Assembly: GCA_021209875.1 (NCBI GenBank)
Contig: JAGYVD010000004.1
Span: 2,976,001-3,040,000 of the forward strand
Reading direction: 5' to 3'
Length of the DNA: 64,000 nucleotides
Origin: Rosellinia necatrix
Taxonomy: Eukaryota; Ascomycota; Sordariomycetes; Xylariales; Xylariaceae
Shown piece after piece: positions 21,942 through 31,839 of the stretch. Every line of letters begins with the position of its first letter. Within the stretch, counting starts at the first letter, position 1. The notes under the pieces were generated by a model. It ran no database searches. It saw nothing but the letters and a program-made list of their open reading frames with translations, and was not told where the DNA came from. The position numbers were made by a program, and so were the translations under genes.

Positions 21942-24900
21942 ATGCCCTTCCCTTATAGATATATATGCGATCTGCTCCAGGGACTTGACGACGAACTGCG
22001 TAAGCCTCCGGCAAAACAAACACCTCCCGAAGCAATTGTCAAGTCTTGGTTTCGACAGCACCACTCCCTCCTCAATGCTCCTGGCACTGATGCTGGCGCT
22101 ATATTGTCCACGCTACTGCCCGAAAGGGTGACGGATCGAGTCTACAATATTCAGGCCCCAAAACTGCAAAGCATTTTCGGGAAGGCCTTGATGCTAGGGG
22201 CTTCACGCGTACTGGAGCTGCGAAGATGGACCCAACCCGGTTGCGGCATAGATCTCGCCGACTGTATCGAGGGCACTTTAAGGCGAACGGCAAGTCAATG
22301 CCCCCCTTGCCCCTATAATAGCTTCTGCCTATAACAACATTGGCGCGAGTTCCAAAAGCTAACGAATAATGTGAAGCCTAATTCTCGTGACGATACATCC
22401 CACCTTAGCGTGGAGGAGATTCACAAGATATTAGGCTGTATAGCAGCAGCTTGCAGATTTAGCTCGCCTGCTGTTAGGGCCCTGTCTCAACCATCTGATG
22501 TGTATGATCCAAACTCGCTTTTGGCCAGCATCTATACCCGCCTTAGCTCGAGGGACGCAAAATGGTTTACTAGATTAGTCTTGAAGAACTACCAGCCGAT
22601 AGTGTTAAATGCGCATATGGTCTTCCATAATTATCATCCACTACTGCCCCAGTTGATAAAGATCAGAGATGACCTCTCCGCCGCAACCGTTTATGTGCGG
22701 CATCTTAATGAAAAGCCCGATACACCAAGCGCTATCACAGACTTCCTGAAGCCGCGCCTAGGGACAAAAGTCGGAAGACAGCCTTGGTTTAAAGGAAGAA
22801 GCATAAAAAACTGCATGGGCATGTTACAGGGCCGACAAGCTGTCTGCGAACAGAAGATCGATGGGGAATATTGCCAGATTCATATCGACTTGCGCAAGCC
22901 TCACAGCTGCATTCAAATCTTCTCCAAGAGCGGCAAAGATAGCACGGCAGATCGCACCAGCTTACACACGTCAGTAATAGTTCTCTGATTAATTTCTAAG
23001 CTGTAGCTGATCGAGACATAGGGCTATACGTGACTCCCTCAAGATAGGGGACAAGAATTGCCCCCTCAAAGAGGGTTGTATCCTGGAGGGGGAGCTCGTG
23101 GTATATAGCACCAAGGTAATTGATCTTAAGCATGGTTGGCATTGACCTACACTAACAAATCATGAAAGGAAAACAAGATTCTCCCATTTCATAAAATTCG
23201 CAAACATGTTACTCGCTCTGGCTCGTTCCTAGGCACTACCAATGACTCACAGTAGGTTGATATTCACCATGACGGTTGACTCAGCACTTACACAGCAATA
23301 GGGCACATGAGCACGAGCATTTAATGATCATTTACTATGATATGCTCCTAATTGATGACGAATCTTTACTTTCCATGAAGAACAGTGAACGATTTCGACG
23401 CCTCAGTGCAATCATCACACACAAAAAGGGTTATGCAGAACTTGTGCCCCGGACTACGATTGACGCCTCTCGGCCCTCGGCAGTACCCATTCTGCGCGAG
23501 CTCTTTGCGCAATGCATTTCCTCCCGTGGCGAAGGATTGGTAGTGAAGCCGGACGAACCCTATTTCGATTTCGGCACGACGATGAGGCGATTTGGCTGTT
23601 GCAACATTAAACTAAAGAAGGACTATATTCAAGGATGGGGCGACGTTGGAGATTTCGCGGCGGTCGGCGCATCATATGATGCCGCAAAGGCAAGAGAGTA
23701 TAACTTGCCCAACGTGAAGTGGACCCATTTCTTCATAGGGTGCTTAGAGAACAGCGATCAAGCACGAGCGAAAACCGAGATGCCTCGGTTTAGGGTCACA
23801 AATGTTGTTGAGCTCACCAGACCGATGTTATCCACATTCTGGGCCCAACAAAGCCCGATCTTTGTGCCATACGAGGATAATACCTCCATACATTTGAGCT
23901 ATCGTGGAATTATGCTAACAAAGAAACCGACGGTTATATTCCCCTGCCCTCTGGTCTTTGATATGCGTTGTTTTGGCTTTGACAAAGAGCCGAACACAAA
24001 CTTCTGGAGCATGCGCTTCCCACAAGTTGGGAAGATACACCATGACAGATCGTATCTAGACACCATCGCCTTCTCTAAGTTGCAGCAAATAGCAGCAGCG
24101 GCGATAAATATCCCCGAGGAAAGTGATAGCCAAGAAATACGTCAATGGATCACGGCTCTGGAAAAGAGAGATCGCGGAAAGTTCTCAACCGATGCCATGA
24201 GTCAAGAAACAAACTACTCCAATGTTACTGTTTCGCCTTTATCATCAGACTTATCTCAGCTCATTCCGCAACCACCCAAGCGTGATTTACCCACGTCCCC
24301 GACATCCTCAGCCACTGAAGCAGCAGTGCTCTCCACGGGGGCCACACCTTCGGCCTCGAGCCGTGCTAAACGTAAACGCCCAGTTCCTGAGCTGTCAGAG
24401 CCGAGGCACAACGTCAGGCGGCATCGCACACACTCTAGCCCGCTGTCGATAGATTCATCGCAAGAAATAAATCCCACAAGTACTTCTACGCACGGGCAGC
24501 AACGAGAACCTCTTAGCCAGCTAGAACCAGATGCATCTAAGAATAACCGCCCGAGATCCCAGCCCTCGTCATCTATATCAGTACAAGAGGATATAGGTAT
24601 TCCCGTTGAGAAGCTTGCCGCATCTTCACCTACCGCCTATGATACTGCATTGGAGATGATTTCTTCATCCCCCAGTCGGACCATCGCACCTCGGCGAAGC
24701 TCGGTGACAGTTCTGAGTCAAAGGAGTCTGGATAAGCGTAAATTCCCTTGCTCGATAGCTCAGGATGGATGCGCTCTGGCTAATTGCTCCATTCTGCTCT
24801 CCCCGTGCATATCGAGTTATGCATGGGTCATGGATGATCTGCTGAAACGCCACGGTATCACTGATCCTCTTCTGGATCCACGGGTGTGGAACAATGTAGA

Positions 24901-25204
24901 CCTCTTCACGAGCATGTCGGGAAGCGTGGGCGATTCCATATGCGGGCCAGCTTCGACAGAGACACCCGGGAGACAACGGCGGGTCCGCAAGATCTGCCTC
25001 GTCGAATCGAGGCGGAAAGAAGCAACCAAGGCTTTCCTTCAGAAAATCAAGGATGCGAATTTAGTGAAAAAAGACGGCAAGCGGGAATGGGTGACCGTCT
25101 ATGACTGGAAGGTTTTGGAATTCATCACAGATCAGGAGTCGAAGGATAAGTCGTCGTCACAAGCTACAGATCCTTGGAGACGGTTTTACGTGGGAGTTGT
25201 GTAG
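21942..25204 (+). CDS. ATP-dependent DNA-ligase domain protein (about 1015 aa)
   Basis: Five exons: 21942-22289, 22350-22969, 23022-23115, 23169-23251 and 23302-25204; all phases add up. The N-terminal part resembles the DNA-binding half of eukaryotic ligases (LQGLDDEL, RLSSRDAKWFTRLVLKNYQP). Nucleotidyltransferase motifs follow: motif I CEQKIDGEYCQIH with the adenylated Lys, motif III IIYYDMLLIDDESLL, motif IV GEGLVVKP and motif V NIKLKKDYIQG. A long Ser/Pro/Arg-rich linker leads to a conserved C-terminal piece (RKICLVESRRKEATKAFLQ). No BRCT pair is evident, so this is probably not the classical Lig4 and is best called a fungal ligase-like paralogue that seals DNA breaks. Intron 1 appears to use a GC donor (GCAAGT) at 22290. 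Confidence 0.85.
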
Positions 25205-25747
25205 GCGCCTAGCCTGCGTTGATTTACCTGGGCATTAACATTAGAGGTAATTGCATTGATGATACCACGGCATAGAACATGGCGTTAGATGGTTGCGGCC
25301 CGATGAATTCACTTCTGCAGTTTTATCGAGTGGTAGCATATCAAGATAGAATAGCTGGCAGGCCTCTCTAAAGGAGATCCTAAGAGCTCGCAAAGAGTTT
25401 TATTGTTTAATGCACAGTCTCTGTCCATATCGAAGATGACGATAGGAGTGACGTGACATGTCATTTAACATTAGATTATGTTCCGCGTTATCGAATCCCG
25501 TCATCAGCAAGAATGTTGTTCTGAGAGGTGCGCGCTCTATTTCCCATGCGTAATCACTGACGCTACCCACGATATCCGAAGCTGCTGGTACAGCAAACCT
25601 GAGGCATCAGCATCTGTACACACAGAACATGCCTCATCATAGCCGCCCCTTGCAAGGGCGGCGGCCCATATAATATAGTCTAGATAATTCATATCTATTT
25701 GTTACAAAATGGTTTGGTTTTTTTTTTCTGGTTTTTTGTTGTTGGTC
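25205..25747. other. Intergenic region between convergent genes
   Basis: 3' flanks of the ligase-like gene and ERG2. A T-run precedes the ERG2 stop at about 25718-25727. No supported gene. Confidence 0.5.
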
Positions 25748-26555
25748 TCATAGCTTGCCGAGGGCGAGGTTGCCGAGCATCTCGCGGCCGGTGATGTAGG
25801 TGGTGCGCCAGAGGGTGGGGATGTCGAGGGTGGAGGAGAGGCCGTCGGCGAAGCCGAAGAAGAGCATGGGCGGGATCCAGCCGCGGGCGTACTCGAGGGC
25901 GAAGCAGCCCTCGGGCATCTTGTACTGCTTGACGGTACCGCGGTGCAGGTGGTGGACGGAGCCAGCCGGGTAGACCTCGGGCGCGTAGGCCCCCGGCGTG
26001 TACGCCCACTGCTCGCCCGACAGGATGTGGAAGTAGTCGTCCGCCGTGTGCCGGCCCGTGTGCCCCTCCGTCCCGACCGCCGTGCCGAAGATGATGAGGT
26101 ACTCGGTGATGCCTGTCGACGTTCGCCGTTAGTTCTTCTTCCCGCTCCTGATTCCGCGCCGGCGGCGTGTCACGCTGGTGATGGTGATGGTGCGCCTGTT
26201 TGAGTAGATGGATGGCAATTGACTTACTAGCATGGATCAGATACATGCCGCCCATGGCACCGCCGGCGTTGTTGAACATCCACTCGTCGGCGTCGGCATG
26301 GCTATTGGCGTTGATGTGACGCGGGTGCTTCTCGGCAAGCTCGCTGACGATGTAATTTACGATGGCGCCGGTGTCGTTCCCGTGGGCTTGTATGCCGCGC
26401 TGCGCGAGATCGTGCAGCTCGTCCATCTTGAAGATGTAGAAGCTCTCGAGGTTGCGCTCTATCAACATGACGATGGGCGCGAAGACGCCGAGCACGATCG
26501 CCATGATGGTCAGGAAACGGCTCATCCCCCCGGACTGTGATGATTTCGGCGCCAT
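25748..26555 (-). CDS. ERG2: C-8 sterol isomerase (ergosterol biosynthesis)
   Basis: Two exons, 26555-26228 and 26112-25748 (GTAAGT donor, CGACAG acceptor), give 230 aa, the usual length. The enzyme moves the C8 double bond of fecosterol to C7 in the endoplasmic reticulum membrane. An N-terminal membrane anchor ([20 protein letters not shown]) is followed by the family core: [47 protein letters not shown] and [17 protein letters not shown]. These segments are shared with the sigma-1 receptor family. An in-frame upstream extension through a poly-pyrimidine leader exists, but the ATG at 26555 fits the family N-terminus best. ERG2 is a known target of morpholine fungicides. Confidence 0.96.
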
Positions 26556-27485
26556 GGCTCGGGCTACAGCGGGCGATTCGGTGAGGAATGGACCTAGAGA
26601 ACGACTGGAGGACGAAACAATGAGAAAAAAAAAGAAAAAAAAAAAAGAAGTACAGAAGAAGAGACAAATCAGCACAAAAATAAATGAATATCAAAGGTAT
26701 AAGCTATCATAGAGCACGGTTCACCGTATTCGTACTCGCCCAGACTCGGACTAGTTCAACATAGCCTAACCCAAAGCGTATTAAACTTATGCCGCTAGTT
26801 CTAGTGCTAAATTTGACATGTTTGTTCCAAGTACACAGCGCAGCCCAGCCACAATCTCAGCCGTCGCGAATAGCTAATCATACGGGTTGGAAATATTGAA
26901 GACGACAGTAGGTAGTACCTATTACATAACCTATTATGAGCTCTAAGTGTTTGGAGTATGCTCTTGTGTTTGGTATAAACGTTATTTCGATTGTTACAGA
27001 TATGCTAGCTACCTACCTAGGTACCTTAGGGTTTGAAAGGAAGTACCTATCTTACTAGAAACGATATCGTAAGACTGCCTAAAACTGGTTATGGAGCAAT
27101 AGTAGCTGATTCAGCGAGAACCCTACAACAAAGCCTTCATCCACTCGCTAGCTACCATAGCTAGGAGGTGACGGTGAATAATACATATGAAATATGCAAA
27201 TGGGAGATGCTTGTATCTCAAACAAACTTGGTTGATGGGGAGATTGTGGGGTCACTCAGTGTTACATATGTACCGGGAAGCCCCGCTCCTTGGAGACCCA
27301 CACTTTATTATGTACCTGCAGACCGTGTAAGTACCTAATGGATGAACCGCAACTAGTTCTAGTTATCTAGATCCGGAGAAAGAAGTTCCCAAGACACCAA
27401 TCAAAAAAAGCTCGAGACGTCTACGACCAATTCGCACCCCGCCCCAGCAACAAACACACGATACCTCTCACTACCACCACCAGCG
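26556..27485. other. Divergent intergenic region
   Basis: Shared upstream DNA of ERG2 and CSL4. A purine tract (AAAAAAAGAAAAA) at about 26625-26650 is probably in the ERG2 leader. A CTACCTACCTAGGTACC palindrome lies at about 27009-27025. No supported gene. Confidence 0.5.
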
Positions 27486-28266
27486 ATGATGGCACAGGCG
27501 CAGACGGTGGCCATACCAGGCCAACTCCTTGGGCCAGCGAGCAAATACAGCGCCGGGCCGGGGACGCACATGCACGAGTCGAATCTGTATTCTTCACTAC
27601 TGGGCACCATCCACATCACGCAGCCGGAGAAGACGCCGGGCCCGGCGAAGCGCATGCACCGTATTGCGGCCCTCAACAATGCGCCGGACACCGTATCGAG
27701 CGTATCTCTCCTACCAGCCATATCCGTCTCCCCGGCGGCGGGCGGCGGCGGCGGCACGGCCGAGCAGCGAGACAGGCGCGAGGTCCTCCCCGAGGTCGGC
27801 AACGTCGTCCTGTGCCGCGTGACGCGCATCACGCCGCGCGAGGCCACGGTCGCGATCCTCGTCGTCGGCGATGCTGTGCTATCGTCGCAGTGGCAGGGCG
27901 TCGTGCGCGTGCAGGACGTGCGCGCCACCGAGAAGGACCGCGTCAAGATCTACGAGAGCTTCCGGCCCGGGGATATCGTGCGGGCACAGGTGGTGAGTTT
28001 CTCCCGAATACCTGACCGAACATCGAGTGGGATGTGAGGGGGGGCTTCTTTTTTTATGCGGGAGAGAGAACTGACGAGGTTGTTTCGTTTCTTAGATCTC
28101 GTTAGGTGACCAGGCCAACTACTACCTCTCGACCGCAAATAATGAGCTTGGGGTTATCATGGCCACGAGCGAGGCTGGCAATACCATGTTCCCGGTCAGC
28201 TGGAAGGAATACAAGGACCCCGAGACAGGCCTGAGCGAGAGCCGCAAGGTTGCGAAGCCTTTTTGA
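27486..28266 (+). CDS. CSL4: RNA exosome subunit Csl4
   Basis: Exons 27486-27992 and 28096-28266 (GTGAGT donor, CTTAG acceptor) give 225 aa. Csl4 is an S1/KH-type cap subunit of the RNA exosome in nucleus and cytoplasm. The N-terminal domain begins with VAIPGQLLGP and LLGTIHI; the middle S1 domain has PEVGNVVLCRVTRITPREATVAI and FRPGDIVRAQV. The second exon supplies ISLGDQANYYLST, ELGVIMATSEAGN and MFPVSWKEY, the end of the S1 fold and the short zinc-ribbon-like C-terminal part. Two adjacent in-frame ATGs start the frame. A Gly-rich insert (AAGGGGGTAEQ) separates the domains. Confidence 0.93.
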
Positions 28267-29677
28267 GCGATAGTCGGATCTCGTCAGGATTAACACTATA
28301 ACGGCCCTAAGCTCTACCGGAATGCAATTATGGCGCCATACCGTTTAACCTACACCGAATAAAAGCACTCAGACGGCTTCAAAGTCACCATACTCCCGTT
28401 TCGGCTAGCTAGGTAGTGCGCCCGAGTCAAGCGGTTGATGGTGCACAACACACTTGGCTGTTGGCACCAGCCAAAGCCTTGGCTCTTAATAACGGATGGG
28501 AACCCATCGGTGTTGGATATATCCCCTAGGCTTGGATCTGCCAAACAACAGAGACCCTGGCTGACTGCGATTGGAGCAGCTGAACGGGTTGAAGAATTAT
28601 AGCTGACCTGCGGGGTCCGGAATGTGGTGGTAAGGAGGGTTTCGGCCTGGCTACTGGAATCAAGATCGAGTCGAGAAATCCCCGAACACGTCAATGTGAT
28701 CATCTTGGCATGGCGATCATCTATGCACTTCGTGACCGGCTCCGAATTCGATAGCGCGGAGATATTGGGGACGGCGGCGGTAGAGTCTCCGGGTGGTGCC
28801 GTGCTTTACAGTGTGTAACACTTGGTACTGTACACCAAGTTAACTACCAGGACTTACACTACTTAGGTAGAGTCAGCTGCGACCGAAAGGACCCGGCTTG
28901 GTGGGGTTTAGACGGTCTGGAACATCAACATGCAGTAGGTACGTAGCACCCAATTGACAAAGTACAAAGTATCCGAAACTCTAGTTGTGGTCGATAGATC
29001 CCAGCATGAATTATCTGGCATTCGAGGAAATACATAAGGAGGGCCCAACTACCTAGGTAGGTAGGTAACTTTGCGATTGTTTAAAACGAGGCGCAGCGAA
29101 AATGACATATGCAAATTGGCCAGTTCCCCACCACCAAAAATAACCACCAAAAATAACCACCAAACCCATCAATAAAACACATCAACAAAACCCATCAACA
29201 ACACAACCCATTGTACACAGCCGCTTTGTTAAGGAATGCCATGAAAGGATTATGCTATTGAGACACAGGATTTCCATGTCTAACACGACTTGTTTACACC
29301 CGGGAAGCCCGAACCAATAAATACAGCAAGACGAGCGCAGCAGTTGAAAGCGGACCTTCACCCAGCGCACGTCCATTGCCAACGGCTTACACTTGACTCG
29401 GTTACGTACGGGAGACCAATAGCACATTGACAACAAGCAACCGAAACCAAACCAAAACCAAACCGGACAACCGCCTACTCCGGTACCGATTACCCCAACC
29501 CTCCATCTACCTATCTACCTATCTACTTAGCAGATCCCGCGCCCGTCGAGCTCCGACCACGCCGTGTCCGCACAGGTCTCCATTCGAGACGGAGACACGC
29601 CACTGATTTCGCCCACCCTGCTCGAGCCGCCCGATCCGAGGAGGCATCCCAATGCCAGTGTGCACCGTGGGCACGCG
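28267..29677. other. Intergenic region with simple repeats
   Basis: No supported gene. A tandem ACCACCAAAAATA-type repeat lies at about 29128-29210 and a CCTACCTAGGTAGGTAGG palindrome at about 29050-29066. The final part (29564-29677) is open in the frame of the Sec2p-domain gene and may contain more coding sequence or an upstream exon. Confidence 0.5.
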
Positions 29678-30760
29678 ATGTCTACCGCCATGACGATGAC
29701 ACTCCCCCCCACAGGAACGACCAACACAACCACCTCAATCCTCTCGGCGACGACGACGACGACGACGACGACGATAACAGAAGAACCATGCTGTCCCAAC
29801 TGCGGCTACACCCTCCCGCTGCCCTCCCCCGAGCCGTCCCCATCGACCCCTGACCCGCACGGCGCCCTCCTCCAAGCCCAGCGCCAGATCGAGGATCTAC
29901 AGGCTCAGGTGCGGCTGCTCAACCAGAAGGCCACCGCCGCCGTCGACCGCTGGGCCGACTACGAGGACGAGCTTTCGCGCCTACGCGCCGCCTCCACGAG
30001 CACCAACTCCTCCGTCACGGCCTCGACCAAGCACCACGCCACGACGACGGCCGCCACGAGCGTCAGCGGCAGCATCATCAACGGCGGCGGTAACCGGCCC
30101 CACACCCCGGACCGCGGCAGTCCGCGCGCGTCCTTCCTCGGCGCCGCCGCCGCCTCGCGGATAAGCCAACTACTCTCCCCGCGGAAGGCATTCAACACTA
30201 CCACGCCCCCGCAGACGACTGCCAACACCCAACAGCAGCGAGGAAGTCTATCCTCGTCTCCTTCCCCGTCCTCCCCGTCCCCCGCCCCCGCCGACAGTGG
30301 TGGCGGACCAGGGACCCGGGAGCTCCTGGCGGCGCTGGAGCGTGAGCGGGCGTTGCGCGCCGCCGCCGAGGAGCGCCTGGCCGCCACCAGCCGCGAGGTC
30401 GAGGACCTCAGCGCCTCGCTCTTCGAGGAGGCCAACGCCATGGTAGCCACTGAACGGCGTGCCCGCGCCGCCCTCGAGGAGCGCGTCGACCTGCTCGGCC
30501 GCCGCGACGGGGAGAAGCGCGAGCGCATCGGCCGTCTAGAGGGCGCCGTGCGCCGCCTCGAGCGCGTCCGCGGCGTCCTCGGCGAGAACAATGGCGTCGG
30601 CGCGGACGACGCCGATAGGGAGAAGGAGAAGGAGAGGGATGGGGATTGGGCGTTGGTGGAGCGCGAGGGCGAAGAGGCGGCGGCCGCTACCGCCACGGCC
30701 ACGGCCACGGCGGAGACGGAGGGGAGACGGACTGGTGAGTGGGCTAAGGAGGAGGGATGA
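29678..30760 (+). CDS. Sec2p-domain protein (Rab-GEF coiled coil)
   Basis: Frame open from before 29564; the first in-frame ATG is at 29678, so an upstream exon is possible. A CPNCGY knuckle is followed by a first coiled coil (LLQAQRQIEDLQAQVRLLNQ). A Ser/Thr-rich linker (ASRISQLLSPRKAF) leads to a long coiled coil with SREVEDLSASLFEEANAMV and ERRARAALEERVDLLG. The SLFEEANxMV signature is that of the Sec2p/Rabin8 GDP-exchange domain, which activates Sec4/Rab8-type GTPases for exocytic vesicle delivery. At about 360 aa it is much shorter than yeast Sec2, as in other small ascomycete Sec2p-domain proteins. A CGA-rich repeat encodes a poly-Thr run. The Ala-rich acidic tail looks disordered. Confidence 0.8.
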   Translation: MSTAMTMTLPPTGTTNTTTSILSATTTTTTTTITEEPCCPNCGYTLPLPSPEPSPSTPDPHGALLQAQRQIEDLQAQVRLLNQKATAAVDRWADYEDELSRLRAASTSTNSSVTASTKHHATTTAATSVSGSIINGGGNRPHTPDRGSPRASFLGAAAASRISQLLSPRKAFNTTTPPQTTANTQQQRGSLSSSPSPSSPSPAPADSGGGPGTRELLAALERERALRAAAEERLAATSREVEDLSASLFEEANAMVATERRARAALEERVDLLGRRDGEKRERIGRLEGAVRRLERVRGVLGENNGVGADDADREKEKERDGDWALVEREGEEAAAATATATATAETEGRRTGEWAKEEG

Positions 30761-31839
30761 TGACGATTACGATTCTGGGGATGATACTGGCGGGGGGCGG
30801 AGGGGAAATAGATAGATCGATGGCGCGGATTTTACATCGAGGACCTCAGACGCATGCCTGGACGGGGAGAGAGAGGAAAAGAGAAACCCCCTCCAGGTTA
30901 GGAAAGAGAAAAGATGCGAGCGAGACGCGAGGAGGCCAAAACTTAACAAGGAATTGAGTTTCGCCGCCTATCACGATCCACGAATGATACCATCGTCAAG
31001 CCCACGCTTTTCTCCCCCGAGAAAACGGACGACTACGAGCGGGCAGGCTCTTTTTGCATTTCCCAGCTAAAGCCAAACAAGAGGAGGAAGAAACAAAGCG
31101 AGACAACCTACCTCCCTACCTACCTACCTACCTATCTACCTACCTACCCACCCCCCATGTCACGACAAAGACATGCTCTCGTTATCTTTCACACGGGTTT
31201 TCCAACTTGCGTACCCATCACCACCAACACCACCACCACTATCGCCACCATCACTGACTGTCCCGGAGAAGGATGGGAAGCGGCGAAGCACCCGAATCCG
31301 AGCGGGTACGGCATACGGCATACGATATGCATGCCCCCAGATGGCCATCCCGAATCAGCTCGCATTCATGGTTTTATGAGAAAGGATCTCCCTTATCGCT
31401 AGGCAAACCCAGTATTAGCTCAGCCACGCAATTTCTGCGTGCGCATCGCACCTAGGAGGATAGATCCTGTAGGGCAGGTCAGCATGGTCATTCTACGGAA
31501 TGATAATCGACGGGATATCGAGCGGCTGGTTCCTAGTCGTTTACCTACGTAGAGAGGGGGCCACAGGCGTTATTCTAGCGGATTGTACATTTATTAGAAA
31601 CGAAGTAACGAAGTCTATGACATAGTAGAGATAACCTTTGACCAGCCAAGATGACACTATTTGTTTGGGGATTTACATGTAATGCTATTTTGTGAAATTG
31701 CCTTTGAAGCCTAGTCCTAATACTACTCTAAAATTGCTATTGGATCTCGACTAGGCCCAAGCCTTATCTAGCTCATTGATCATCTCTCTCGGCGGCGTGG
31801 TTATATACAGTCCTTGATCCTCTTTTGACAATGTTAAAT
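30761..31839. other. Intergenic region with (CCTA)n tract
   Basis: Between convergent genes. A run of ACCT tetramers lies at about 31107-31150, followed by a CACCAC-type tract at 31215-31255. No supported gene. Confidence 0.55.

Noticed and set aside
28294..28311. ACTATAACGGCCCTAAG looks like the rRNA site cut by the homing enzyme I-CeuI.
   Set aside because: The flanking bases do not match large-subunit rRNA, so this is a chance match rather than an rRNA or mitochondrial insert.
31107..31150. (CCTA)n tract considered as a telomere-like repeat.
   Set aside because: The unit is CCTA/ACCT tetramers, not the fungal telomere unit CCCTAA, and it is short.
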